From assembly GCA_964035545.1 (NCBI GenBank), contig OZ037770.1:1825001-1850000 (forward strand): a stretch of DNA of 25,000 nucleotides. Direction: 5' to 3'. The notes under the pieces were generated by a model that worked only from the letters and a program-made list of their open reading frames with translations, made no database searches and was not told where the DNA came from. Position numbers and translations under genes: made by a program. Positions 18,331 to 25,000 of this stretch are shown here, piece by piece. Positions within the stretch are counted from its first letter, which is position 1. Each line of letters begins with the position of its first letter. This stretch comes from Bugula neritina. Its lineage: Eukaryota; Bryozoa; Gymnolaemata; Cheilostomatida; Bugulidae.

Positions 18331-18369
18331 ATGGACATTAATACCGAGTTCACAGGTAAGCCAGTATAA
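18331..18369 (+). other. Conserved micro-frame with splice-donor consensus before ORF3 (element C)
   Basis: The last 12 pol codons (MDINTEFTGKPV) match the isolated micro-frame of element B. ACAG/GTAAG gives a donor with an intron start at 18356; an aligned CAG at 18406-18408 would rejoin in phase with ORF3 (53-nt candidate intron, short and with a poor pyrimidine tract). It may equally be only the pol C terminus. Confidence 0.4.
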
Positions 18370-18386
18370 GTCTTGTATTCCTATCC

Positions 18387-19460
18387 ATGGAAACGGGCTC
18401 GATGCCAGTAAATTCTGAACTAATTCAACAGATTGAATCAGAATTACTGGGAACCACGTTTCACGTGAAGGACGATGAAGACACTGTAATGGCCGACGGT
18501 CTGTTAGACCTGGAGCTAGACACTGTTCTTGGTCAGTCCACACATGATTCACTGGTTTCTCGAGTGCATTCTAAAAGTTGTGACTCTCAGGCTAGTAACA
18601 GTCGACCGTCACTAGAATTATGTTGTAAAGATCCACCGCAATCTAACAATAATTCTACTTTTGTAGACACACTCGCGCCCGTCTCTCCGGGCATGCCTTC
18701 TCTAGAGATGGCATGGGACCCAGAGCCGGCCCCACCAACTTCCACAACCGGACAACTGCCACCCCAGTTGGAAGAAACCTCTAACTGGATTACCCCTGCC
18801 ACAGAGAAAGAGATTAAGACTCATAGAGGAGGTGACAGTAACCGCGAATGCCGCCTATGTCAGCAGCGGTTTACAACTCATCGTAGGCTGAGAGTCCATT
18901 TGCCGCAGCATTACATCACAACGTTCTGCCCTTGCGGAGAATATAGTTACAATCGTGATTATCTACTGCGTCACCAACGCACTATGCAGTGTTTTCAAGG
19001 ACACGTCTATGAAGTAGACCAAGCATCATATCCCGCATTCCTTAACGTCATCAGACCCCTCATCACTAACTCAGCTCGGCTGTCTCGCCTGGAGCAAGGC
19101 TTTCCCTCCCCTCGACCCATCATCTCTAAAACCATGGATAAGCCTACAAAATCAACTAACTCCCCACCTCCCAGTCCTATACGTCAACCGCATACACTTC
19201 CCCGTGTCGTACTACAGAGGGTAGACACAAAGGCGTATACACTCCCTCCCCCACTTCCATCTTCAGAACGGAAACGACACAGACAGCAGACCTTCTCTCG
19301 TTCATCCCCTCTGGCCCGCAACTTACGTGAAGTAGAAGCTAGGGCCCGTGACCTGGAGCAAGAAGTGTATAGACTGGCACCGCGCGTGCATGCTGCATCC
19401 AGTGAGCTCAAGTATCTACAGGAATCTATTAAACGCATGAGGCGGGCGGCCCACGACTAA
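18387..19460 (+). CDS. ORF3 of element C: two zinc-finger modules plus coiled coil, 357 aa
   Basis: The ATG aligns with that of the element B homologue. Residues 1-50 are acidic, with VMADGLLDLELDT. About 66-91 is a strongly conserved Ser/Asn/Cys patch (SQASNSR, ELCCKD, QSNNNS). Residues 155-175 form a C2H2 finger (C155, C158, H171, H175); 181-202 form a C-x-C-x12-H-x5-C module; 205-227 are the conserved GHVYEVD...YPAFLNVIRP stretch. Residues 245-310 are a Pro/Ser-rich basic linker and 312-352 a predicted coiled coil (REVEARARDLEQEVYRLAP). There is no signal peptide or membrane span, so this is not an envelope protein. The frame is intact while pol of the same copy has five breaks. Function is unknown. 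Confidence 0.9.
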   Translation: METGSMPVNSELIQQIESELLGTTFHVKDDEDTVMADGLLDLELDTVLGQSTHDSLVSRVHSKSCDSQASNSRPSLELCCKDPPQSNNNSTFVDTLAPVSPGMPSLEMAWDPEPAPPTSTTGQLPPQLEETSNWITPATEKEIKTHRGGDSNRECRLCQQRFTTHRRLRVHLPQHYITTFCPCGEYSYNRDYLLRHQRTMQCFQGHVYEVDQASYPAFLNVIRPLITNSARLSRLEQGFPSPRPIISKTMDKPTKSTNSPPPSPIRQPHTLPRVVLQRVDTKAYTLPPPLPSSERKRHRQQTFSRSSPLARNLREVEARARDLEQEVYRLAPRVHAASSELKYLQESIKRMRRAAHD

Positions 19461-19703
19461 CCTGAGTCCATCTCCAACTCCATACCACTCTTCCCCCCTA
19501 CCTCTCTGTGGCATTCCCCCGTTACGGTGGCACGTACTCTACATGTAAATAGGACTTTCTTTTACATACTTGTATCATTCATTGTGCATATATTTTTTTA
19601 TATATACCTGTATCTCTAAATAGTTGGCTCTTGTATATACTTTTGTATCATTCTCTCTCTGCCCACTGATGTATAAGTTTTTTTATGTAAATTATATTTT
19701 TAT
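19461..19703 (+). other. 3' untranslated region of element C
   Basis: T-rich non-coding stretch between ORF3 and the hairpin, with TATATTTTTTTATATATA near 19590. No gene is supported. Confidence 0.6.
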
Positions 19704-19721
19704 CAGAAAGAGGGCTTTCTG
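19704..19721 (+). promoter_or_regulatory. Conserved hairpin upstream of the polypurine tract, element C
   Basis: CAGAAAG (19704-19710) pairs with CTTTCTG (19715-19721) around AGGG. Same position and stem length as in elements A and B. Confidence 0.75.
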
Positions 19722-19734
19722 CTGGAGGGGGCAG
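19722..19734 (+). other. Polypurine tract of element C
   Basis: CTGGAGGGGGCAG abuts the TGTGGTGG start of the 3' LTR. Confidence 0.85.
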
Positions 19735-20039
19735 TGTGGTGGCTCGTGGAGCTACCAGCAGCACAATACGCAGGGTTGCGTATTGACCCGGAACGATATA
19801 CTAGCCAATTAGCTAAGCTGCTTATGAGTAATAGTAGCAGCTTCGCGCTACTAGCTCAGTTGAGGATAGTGCTGTAAATTAAATAGACGTGTGTATTATT
19901 ACTGTTGTATATTAGATTTTATTATGTATTCTTGTATTAAAATATAACGATATCTACTCGACTTATCTCGGTGATGTTTCTCTAGTGATAAATAGACTCT
20001 CTTGGTTGCACATCGACCCTAAATCTGAAAATCATAACA
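19735..20039 (+). repeat. 3' LTR of element C, 305 bp
   Basis: Matches 12619-12923 at all but two positions and ends AATCATAACA. It is followed by the ATAC duplication. Confidence 0.95.
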
Positions 20040-20043
20040 ATAC
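20040..20043. repeat. Target-site duplication ATAC, right copy (element C)
   Basis: Identical to 12615-12618, directly outside the 3' LTR. Confidence 0.85.
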
Positions 20044-20640
20044 TAGCTATTTTTATCTAATTTAGGGCATTAGTATTATTTAGGCTAATCCAAACAGCTC
20101 ATATATTGCCATATAACTTCAATTGTGTAGTTACAACAAGCTGTTGTCACCATTGTATTTTTATTGTTATTAGTAATTATAAATTACTAGCATGATAATT
20201 ATTATCAAGTGATAGAATGACCTATTTCTATTGGTTTAGTAGCATTCTAGGCTTCACATGCATAAATGAGAAAAGCATTTCATTCGAATTTTGGCAAGTT
20301 GCAACATTTAAATGTAAAGTTGTCTTCTCTTTGTATTAGAGTATGTACACGGTAGCAAGGCATACAGCTACTAACCAGGCTAAAATATCATAATAATTTC
20401 AAATTGTATAAAAATATAAACAATGTAATTGAAACATTGAATGAATGATGAAATATAAATATTTTGTTCTGTTGGTGTAAAGTAACGATAACTTCAAGTA
20501 GTAATTAAAATTATTCAGCTTGAGAACTAGATTATATACCAAAGATTAGCTGCTAGTATAATAAAAGAAAAGTACATTGAGCAGCTGAGCGGTAGTTATA
20601 CAAACATTCTTTCTGCAAATAGTTTCGCTAATGTAGCTTT
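20044..20640. other. AT-rich intergenic DNA
   Basis: Right flank of the element C insertion. I see no gene, RNA gene or clear repeat in it. Confidence 0.6.
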
Positions 20641-20647
20641 AAAATCT

Positions 20648-20912
20648 TAGTGTGTGTTATTAGTTACTAAGGCTAATACTTTGATCGATGCGCATTCGGT
20701 AAGCACGAGTACCCTGGGTACGCGTAGGGGTAACTACCTGTTCTATCGCTTACACTCGTTTACAAAAATGACGCAATGTCAGAGTGAAATTACTGTAATT
20801 GCTCAAATAATTGCGCCCTACGCGTGATGGTTACCGAATGGTCATCGCGTAGGGCCTACAGCTACCCCTACGCGTAGGGAATCCGAAAGCGCCCTTATTG
20901 TCACACTAATCT
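20648..20912. repeat. GC-rich palindromic cluster, possible foldback or MITE-like element
   Basis: A GC-rich island in AT-rich DNA with several inverted repeats. TACGCGTAGGGGTA (20719-20732) faces TACCCCTACGCGTA (20863-20876) perfectly. GCCCTACGCG (20815-20824) faces CGCGTAGGGC (20846-20855). CATTCGGTAA (20693-20702) faces TTACCGAATG (20831-20840). CCCTACGCGTAGGG at 20866-20879 is itself a palindrome. Weak outer repeats (TTAGTGTG / CACACTAA) may mark ends. No convincing target duplication and no coding capacity. Confidence 0.5.
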
Positions 20913-21713
20913 TTTCTATATGTTATTAGGGAGTAGTGGGCAGTGGCTAATTAGTGGTTGAAAAAATTCATAATTTGTTATCATGGCAAAAGTAAAAATA
21001 TATTGATGTAATGCCTATAGACTATAAGTCAACTAGAATAATCAAGTAATTTTATTATTTACCTACAAGCAGTACAAATCAAAAGGGTTTAGAGTTATCA
21101 TTCCTGAAAAAAAAGCTGATGAAAGAGTGTTTTTAAGCAGATTAAAGACTGTTTACTATTGGTGAGAAAAGATCTCCACGACTGAATTCTATTCTATTAA
21201 TATTCTATATAATATTACTGATTATAATACTATTACAGGCATGCAAATGTATGTCACTTGCCCAGTTTTTAGACTGTTATGTATAATAGTATTATGGGGA
21301 AACAACTCTCACACTTGAAAAGATTGCAAAAATCTCTGAAATACAAGTAATTGAATGTATATTATCCGAATAATTTGTACTTTGAAAAAATTGTTTTATA
21401 TAGCTTCTTTTTTGTTCATTAGATAGTATTGTTAATATCTAACTATCTTTACTTTGTTATAATGTGTTATTAAATTACATAAATCATATATTTGAGAATA
21501 TTTGAGTAAACTCTACAAACTTCTGCAAACAAAAAAATCAGCGTTTGGTCATTGACTGTTCGTATTATATGAGAATGTTAAACTAACTTATAAATGTGTT
21601 AACATTTAGGTGATCTATAATATCCAATTCATTCATTATACTAATGTTGTATGGTTTTAGCAATAGAATTTTTGCTAGCTTAATTAAAGTGTTATATAGG
21701 CTATAATGTTCGC
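20913..21713. other. AT-rich intergenic DNA
   Basis: No gene or RNA feature supported. Contains homopolymer A and T runs only. Confidence 0.6.
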
Positions 21714-21715
21714 TA

Positions 21716-21799
<84 letters not shown>
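21714..21799. repeat. TA dinucleotide microsatellite, first tract
   Basis: An essentially pure (AT)n tract of about 39 units. It lies just upstream of the hammerhead unit. Confidence 0.97.
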
Positions 21800-21801
<2 letters not shown>

Positions 21802-21806
21802 TGCTT

Positions 21807-21829
21807 TAGTAAAACTATAAGTTTTACTA
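21807..21829. repeat. Perfect 10-bp inverted repeat upstream of the hammerhead
   Basis: TAGTAAAACT and AGTTTTACTA are separated by ATA. It would form a stable hairpin in RNA about 30 bases before ribozyme stem I. Its function is unknown. Confidence 0.6.
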
Positions 21830-21858
21830 TTGCGAAGGTGTGGGCCATGGTACTCTGT

Positions 21859-21905
21859 TCTGTGCTGATGAGGGGACAAATCCCGAAACAGCTGCTGTCC
21901 ACAGA
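21859..21905 (+). ncRNA. Type I hammerhead self-cleaving ribozyme
   Basis: All core elements are present in order. Stem I 5' strand TCTGTG (21859-21864); CTGATGA (21865-21871); stem II GGGG/TCCC (21872-21875 with 21881-21884, loop ACAAA, one G-U pair); GAA (21885-21887); stem III ACAG/CTGT (21888-21891 with 21895-21898) closed by a CTG triloop; cleavage-site C at 21899; stem I 3' strand CACAGA (21900-21905), which pairs with all six bases of the 5' strand. Predicted cleavage is between 21899 and 21900. Such minimal type I hammerheads with a very short stem III are known in animal retrozymes, Penelope-like elements and satellite repeats, where they process tandem or circular RNAs. The flanking TA tracts suggest a mobile unit inserted in a microsatellite. 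Confidence 0.9.
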
Positions 21906-21907
21906 TT

Positions 21908-21910
<3 letters not shown>

Positions 21911-21955
<45 letters not shown>
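21911..21955. repeat. TA dinucleotide microsatellite, second tract
   Basis: (AT)n of about 22 units, starting six bases after the end of hammerhead stem I. Confidence 0.97.
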
Positions 21956-21961
<6 letters not shown>

Positions 21962-22940
21962 TGTGTTTTATTGTTAGAGAAGGTGTTTGCCTTTTGCTTT
22001 TGAGAACAATAGTAATGAATTTGAATCTTTGTTCTATATTTAGAATTTTAAAGAGTCTAAAATAGAAGTTCTCTAATCATTCGAAGACCTAAATAACATA
22101 CAACATCACATAAAAATCAATAATGTATATATCAATTTAATTTGATATTTTGTCAATTCTTGAAGTAACTTTGCAATATGCATTAACTACAGCAATAAAG
22201 AAATGATGGCTGTTATAATTATAGAAGATCAGTTTAAAATAATAATATAATGACAATAAATCTACACAGCAAGAAATTAATTCAGCTAATAAAAAAAAAA
22301 TTATTTTGTTTTACATAACCATTAGGCATCCAAGATTACGTTACACTTGTAATTTATATATAGCTTAATGTGTGTAGGCCTATTAATTTTGTCGAGTTGT
22401 TTATATTATGCAATTTCAAGCTTTCTACACCTATATACTATAGCCTAACATACACAAGTGTATATGGGTTTTATAGAATAGAGCATAAAACAGTGAGCTA
22501 TTGTGTGCAAGAGAGATTTTATTTCACCTTAAACATTGCATTAGTCTACAAAACTTTCCATGCATATCGCTCTTTCAAATAACAAATAAATTATATGTTT
22601 AAAATATAATTTGATATGTATATGGAAATTTTCAGAAATTTGCCAAGTTGTTGACACATGAATGGAATATTACTGGAAATCAAAACCATGATAGCAGTCT
22701 CATCACTACAATATTTGTGTAAACAGGGTGGAATAGTGGATGCGAGGGTGTAATTTAAAGCTCTCAGGCTTGTTTATGAAACAACTAACCCAGCAACTAA
22801 TTTTTGCAATAAATGATAGAAACATAATTACATAATTTAGTAGTTTTATGCCAACACACCCAAAGACAATTGCTATGGACAATTCAAAACTGGTAATTGG
22901 GTAGAATCTTGCAGTAATTGTCACTTCCACTTTGCATAAA
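21956..22940. other. AT-rich intergenic DNA upstream of the peptide gene
   Basis: No gene is supported. Open frames at 22370-22582 (plus) and 22706-22930 (minus) have no recognisable domain and the composition of non-coding DNA. The last part probably holds the promoter of the peptide gene. Confidence 0.55.
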
Positions 22941-22950
22941 CACCGAAATG

Positions 22951-22958
22951 TATTTAAG
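22951..22958 (+). promoter_or_regulatory. TATA-like box of the secreted peptide gene
   Basis: TATTTAAG lies 72 bases before the ATG at 23023. A start site about 30 bases downstream, around the ACACAGTTT at 22980, would leave a leader of about 40 bases. Inference from spacing only. Confidence 0.5.
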
Positions 22959-23022
22959 GGAGAATTGGAAAGATTTTAGACACAGTTTATTATTGAGCTT
23001 GCATCTGGTTTACTAAATCAAG

Positions 23023-24255
23023 ATGAGGGTTGTATATTTGGTATTACTTGTGGCTTTCTTGACAGCTAACCTCTTTTCAACATCTTCCTTTGCAGGTAAA
23101 AGTAACACACGCTTTTATTATCAGACCTTTAAGGTGTTTTTAAAGTACTGATAGCTGTTAATTATAATTTTAAGCTATCAATAGAAGTTTTTTAATAATC
23201 ATGCTTAAATCTCCAAACTTCGTGTCGCAGATAAAAATTAGCTCAAAATTTCTAATAATTTTCTTTATGACTTTTACTTTAAAATAAAACTTGAAATCAC
23301 TTTACTTTCCACCTTTTCAAAATGCAGTACATATAAGTAGGGTATATTGAAATTTGATTATTTTTGCCTTATCTATGTTATATATTGATATTGAATAACT
23401 GCTTTTGTTGGTAGGTATCACTGGTGAACTTTCTTTTAAGAATCAAACGGCATTGACTCGTGCAAAAAAGTCGACGATTGCTAGAGTTTTTTGGCTACAA
23501 CGCTTGGGATGGTGTAGGTTTCACAATTATATAAACTCTTTTTCACACAATGGAATTTATTTTGCTTTACAATATAAATATATTATATTATTGCATTTAC
23601 AGTATATACTGTATATATGATTATACCTTCTTGGATTTAAATTATATTCTTTTTATTACATTTCAATATGCATATTTTATATATTATATTGCACATATAA
23701 AATATTTCTATGTTTTATAGACAGTGCGCTTAGGGCCAGACCCGAGTTGAATCATTACGAAGGCAAACGTGTAAGTATATTATAAGATATTTATTTCACT
23801 GTATGATTTTACCAAAAGTTAGAATTTTGTGTTACAGATCAGAGTGAGCCAAACTGTTTTTGAAACATAACATTTTTTAATTCATTTTAAATGCGAACCT
23901 CTTCGCTGCTGCATTTGTTATGTAGATTTATATAAATAAAAGTTTTAATTTTTTCTCGTGGGAGAGCCAACTGAACATAGATAAAAAATTTTATTGATGC
24001 CAAACTATATATCAAAGCGCTTAATAAGTTTCATTGTTTTAAAACCAGAAGTATTTGGTATGTAATGATAGTTTAAGCTCTGTTAGACAGATACTATACA
24101 GAGCTTGATCATAGAGAAGAAAGAGGAAGCAATCCTTAAACATTAGTTTGCATGTACTGAAATATTAGAATTATGACTGATTGTAAACATTTAAAATAGG
24201 CAAACAAATATTATTTATTTTGTAGACTCACTTTCGGTTTGAAGACCTGGGTTGA
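23023..24255 (+). CDS. Small secreted peptide precursor gene, four exons
   Basis: Exon 1 (23023-23095) encodes exactly a signal peptide: M-R, a hydrophobic VVYLVLLVAFLTANLF core, and an SSFA end, then donor GTAAAA. Exon 2 (23415-23517) follows TTGTTGGTAG; a weaker alternative donor lies after 23511. Exon 3 (23725-23770) ends at a consensus GTAAGTAT. Phases agree (1, 2, 0). The mature part is basic, has a single Cys, and ends exon 3 with Gly-Lys-Arg, a possible amidating cleavage site. Two terminal exons both fit phase 0: 23838-23870 and 24226-24255, each with its own AATAAA. The mature product is about 55-65 residues. I do not recognise the family; a neuropeptide or defence peptide is possible. 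Exon joins are inferred without transcript data. Confidence 0.65.
23838..23870 (+). CDS. Alternative last exon 4a of the peptide gene
   Basis: Follows a good acceptor (TTTTGTGTTACAG) and reads IRVSQTVFET then TAA in phase with exon 3. An AATAAA lies at about 23935. Use of this exon would give one C-terminal peptide after the Gly-Lys-Arg site. Confidence 0.5.
   Translation: MRVSQTVFET
24226..24255 (+). CDS. Alternative last exon 4b of the peptide gene
   Basis: Follows a T-rich acceptor (TTATTTATTTTGTAG) and reads THFRFEDLG then TGA in phase with exon 3. An AATAAA follows at about 24367 with a GT/T-rich stretch after it. Confidence 0.5.
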   Translation, partial: THFRFEDLG

Positions 24256-24366
24256 TTGAAGACTCAGAGAATGGTTAGGAAAGTTGACTTGGAATTTGAA
24301 TGTTATGTCATATCTTCTATATATATAAAACTGTTATACCTGTGCTTCTAATTGTTATTAAATTAC

Positions 24367-24372
24367 AATAAA
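24367..24372 (+). terminator. Poly(A) signal AATAAA of the peptide gene
   Basis: AATAAA in TTACAATAAAGCAG, about 110 bases after the exon 4b stop, followed by the T/GT-rich TTTTTATGTTTGTTTT. Confidence 0.55.
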
Positions 24373-24597
24373 GCAGAAATTTGAAAATATTTTATTTTTA
24401 TGTTTGTTTTGAATATTGATTCTGTAAAACAAGTGAATTATATTATAATTCAATTTTTCGAAAATAGAGTTTTGTTAAATATATTTAACTTTTCATTCAC
24501 AGCAATTCATATATAAAAGTGTTGACAATTAATGTATTCTAACACAATACACAAATAGAAGACAGATAACACTGATATGCAGGTTGATAATTATAAC

Positions 24598-24661
24598 TTA
24601 TAAAGAAGTATCAGCGGCGCCATTTCTATAAGCCTCCAGTCTTTGTGCATATGTCACTCTT
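24598..24661 (-). CDS. Possible last coding exon of a convergent minus-strand gene
   Basis: On the minus strand an acceptor-like ATATTTTTCTGTAG is followed by a frame reading RVTYAQRLEAYRNGAADTSL and TAA. Its composition (GC-rich patch, balanced residues) stands out from the AT-rich surroundings. A minus-strand AATAAA lies near 24388-24393. The rest of the gene would lie beyond 25000 or in exons I cannot identify. No family recognised. Confidence 0.35.
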
Positions 24662-25000
24662 CTACAGAAAAATATGTTTATCTCTGAAAACTTGACTTAA
24701 AGAATATAATTTCAAAACCCAAAAAAATATTAAACAAACATTTCTTCTATGCTCTAAAATGTTTTGATACAAGTTGGATTTATGGTTAACATGCAGCTAC
24801 TTCAAATGACTATTGTAATAAAAAGGAATATTGCTAGTTGAATGACTAAACATTTTTCAATTAAATTGACAATAATGAACACTAGAAAAATACTGAAGCT
24901 AAACAAATAGGTTCTACACTGTTTATAAAACTGAATATGCTTTACATACTATATCATACACAAAATAAGTTTTACATCTTCCTAAAATTAGCCAAAGACC
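24662..25000. other. AT-rich DNA at the window end
   Basis: No feature supported. If the minus-strand exon at 24598-24661 is real, this is its upstream intron. Confidence 0.5.

Larger units (their letters stand above)
13772..18369 (+). pseudogene. pol: Pol of element C (protease, RT, RNase H, integrase), inactivated
   Basis: The -1 frame runs from the slippery site to protease, whose active site reads D-S-D instead of D-S-G (14171-14179). A one-base loss near 14455-14462 shifts frame. Stops follow at TGA 14797-14799, TGA 15058-15060, TAG 16462-16464 and TAG 17134-17136; between them homology continues in the same frame. RT keeps both the motif A Asp (15274-15276) and YLDD (15460-15471). RNase H (DTDASDQNVGAVL, TDHASLIWL) runs to about 16250. 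Integrase has the HHCC domain (about 16700-16820), VDLVGP, HSDQ and a retained VERNN Glu near 17190, then GPY/F and RLKPYW (about 17590-17700) and a Pro-rich tail. Three of the four stops sit at positions where element B has Arg, Gln or Trp, consistent with transitions. Confidence 0.9.
12619..20039 (+). mobile_element. Element C: full-length Ty3/Gypsy LTR retrotransposon, 7421 bp
   Basis: Two 305-bp LTRs (12619-12923, 19735-20039) with TG...CA ends and an ATAC duplication bound a complete structure: tRNA-Leu-like primer site, gag, -1 frameshift signal, pol, ORF3, hairpin, polypurine tract. The LTRs differ at only two positions I can find, so the insertion is young. Pol has one frameshift and four in-frame stops, so the copy is dead for pol, while gag and ORF3 remain open. 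Confidence 0.95.

Noticed and set aside
21115-21130. Second CTGATGA, a possible hammerhead core
   Set aside because: Not followed by a stem II and GAA, nor by a pairing stem I.
21583-21902. Minus-strand open frames across the TA repeat encoding Ile-Tyr runs
   Set aside because: Translation of a pure (AT)n microsatellite; not a gene.
22370-22930. Open frames at 22370-22582 (plus) and 22706-22930 (minus)
   Set aside because: No domain and no splice or start context beyond what is expected by chance in AT-rich DNA.
23405-23620. Plus-strand 71-codon frame as an intronless gene
   Set aside because: Its first half is exon 2 of the peptide gene and the rest reads into an intron with AT-rich non-coding composition.
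23721-23724. Acceptor after TTTTATAG (exon 3 starting at 23721)
   Set aside because: Gives an immediate in-frame stop with either exon 2 donor; the acceptor at 23724 keeps the frame open.

Overview
The window is animal nuclear DNA. It has AT-rich intergenic sequence, TA microsatellites, a short spliced gene with GT-AG introns and AATAAA signals, and a dense block of Ty3/Gypsy (Metaviridae) LTR retrotransposons. A marine invertebrate, possibly a mollusc or other lophotrochozoan, is my guess from the overall look. No gene here fixes the species.

Layout. (A) 1-about 4384, plus strand: the 3' part of a Gypsy element (element A), cut by the window edge. Its gag, pol-derived frame and ORF3 are all open, but pol has lost reverse transcriptase/RNase H and the integrase core. 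(B) About 4385-5180: AT-rich flank. (C) 5181-12606, minus strand: a complete-length Gypsy element (element B) with near-identical LTRs, a CTAT target duplication, a tRNA-Leu primer site, a fused gag-pol with several breaks, and an intact ORF3. (D) 12619-20039, plus strand: a third element (element C) with 305-bp LTRs differing at two positions and an ATAC target duplication. It has gag, pol in the -1 frame with one further frameshift and four stops, and an intact ORF3. B and C lie head to head with 12 bp between their 5' LTRs. (E) 20044-22940: AT-rich DNA with a GC-rich palindromic cluster (about 20648-20912) and a textbook type I hammerhead ribozyme (21859-21905) between two TA microsatellites. 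(F) 22951-24370: a four-exon gene for a small secreted peptide, apparently with two alternative last exons. (G) About 24598-24661: a possible last exon of a convergent minus-strand gene.

How the elements work. The three copies share an architecture of gag, protease, RT, RNase H, integrase with GPY/F module, then a third ORF where env would sit. ORF3 is not env-like: it has two adjacent zinc-finger modules, a Pro/Ser-rich linker and a C-terminal coiled coil, with no membrane segment. A and C express pol through a -1 frameshift signal (G TTA AAC, 5-nt spacer, 10-11 bp GC stem with changes that keep pairing). B has gag and pol in one frame. All three carry a 7-bp hairpin just before the polypurine tract, again with a paired change.

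The best candidates for something undescribed are the ORF3 family, the paired-change RNA hairpins, the RT-less but open element A, and the hammerhead locus.
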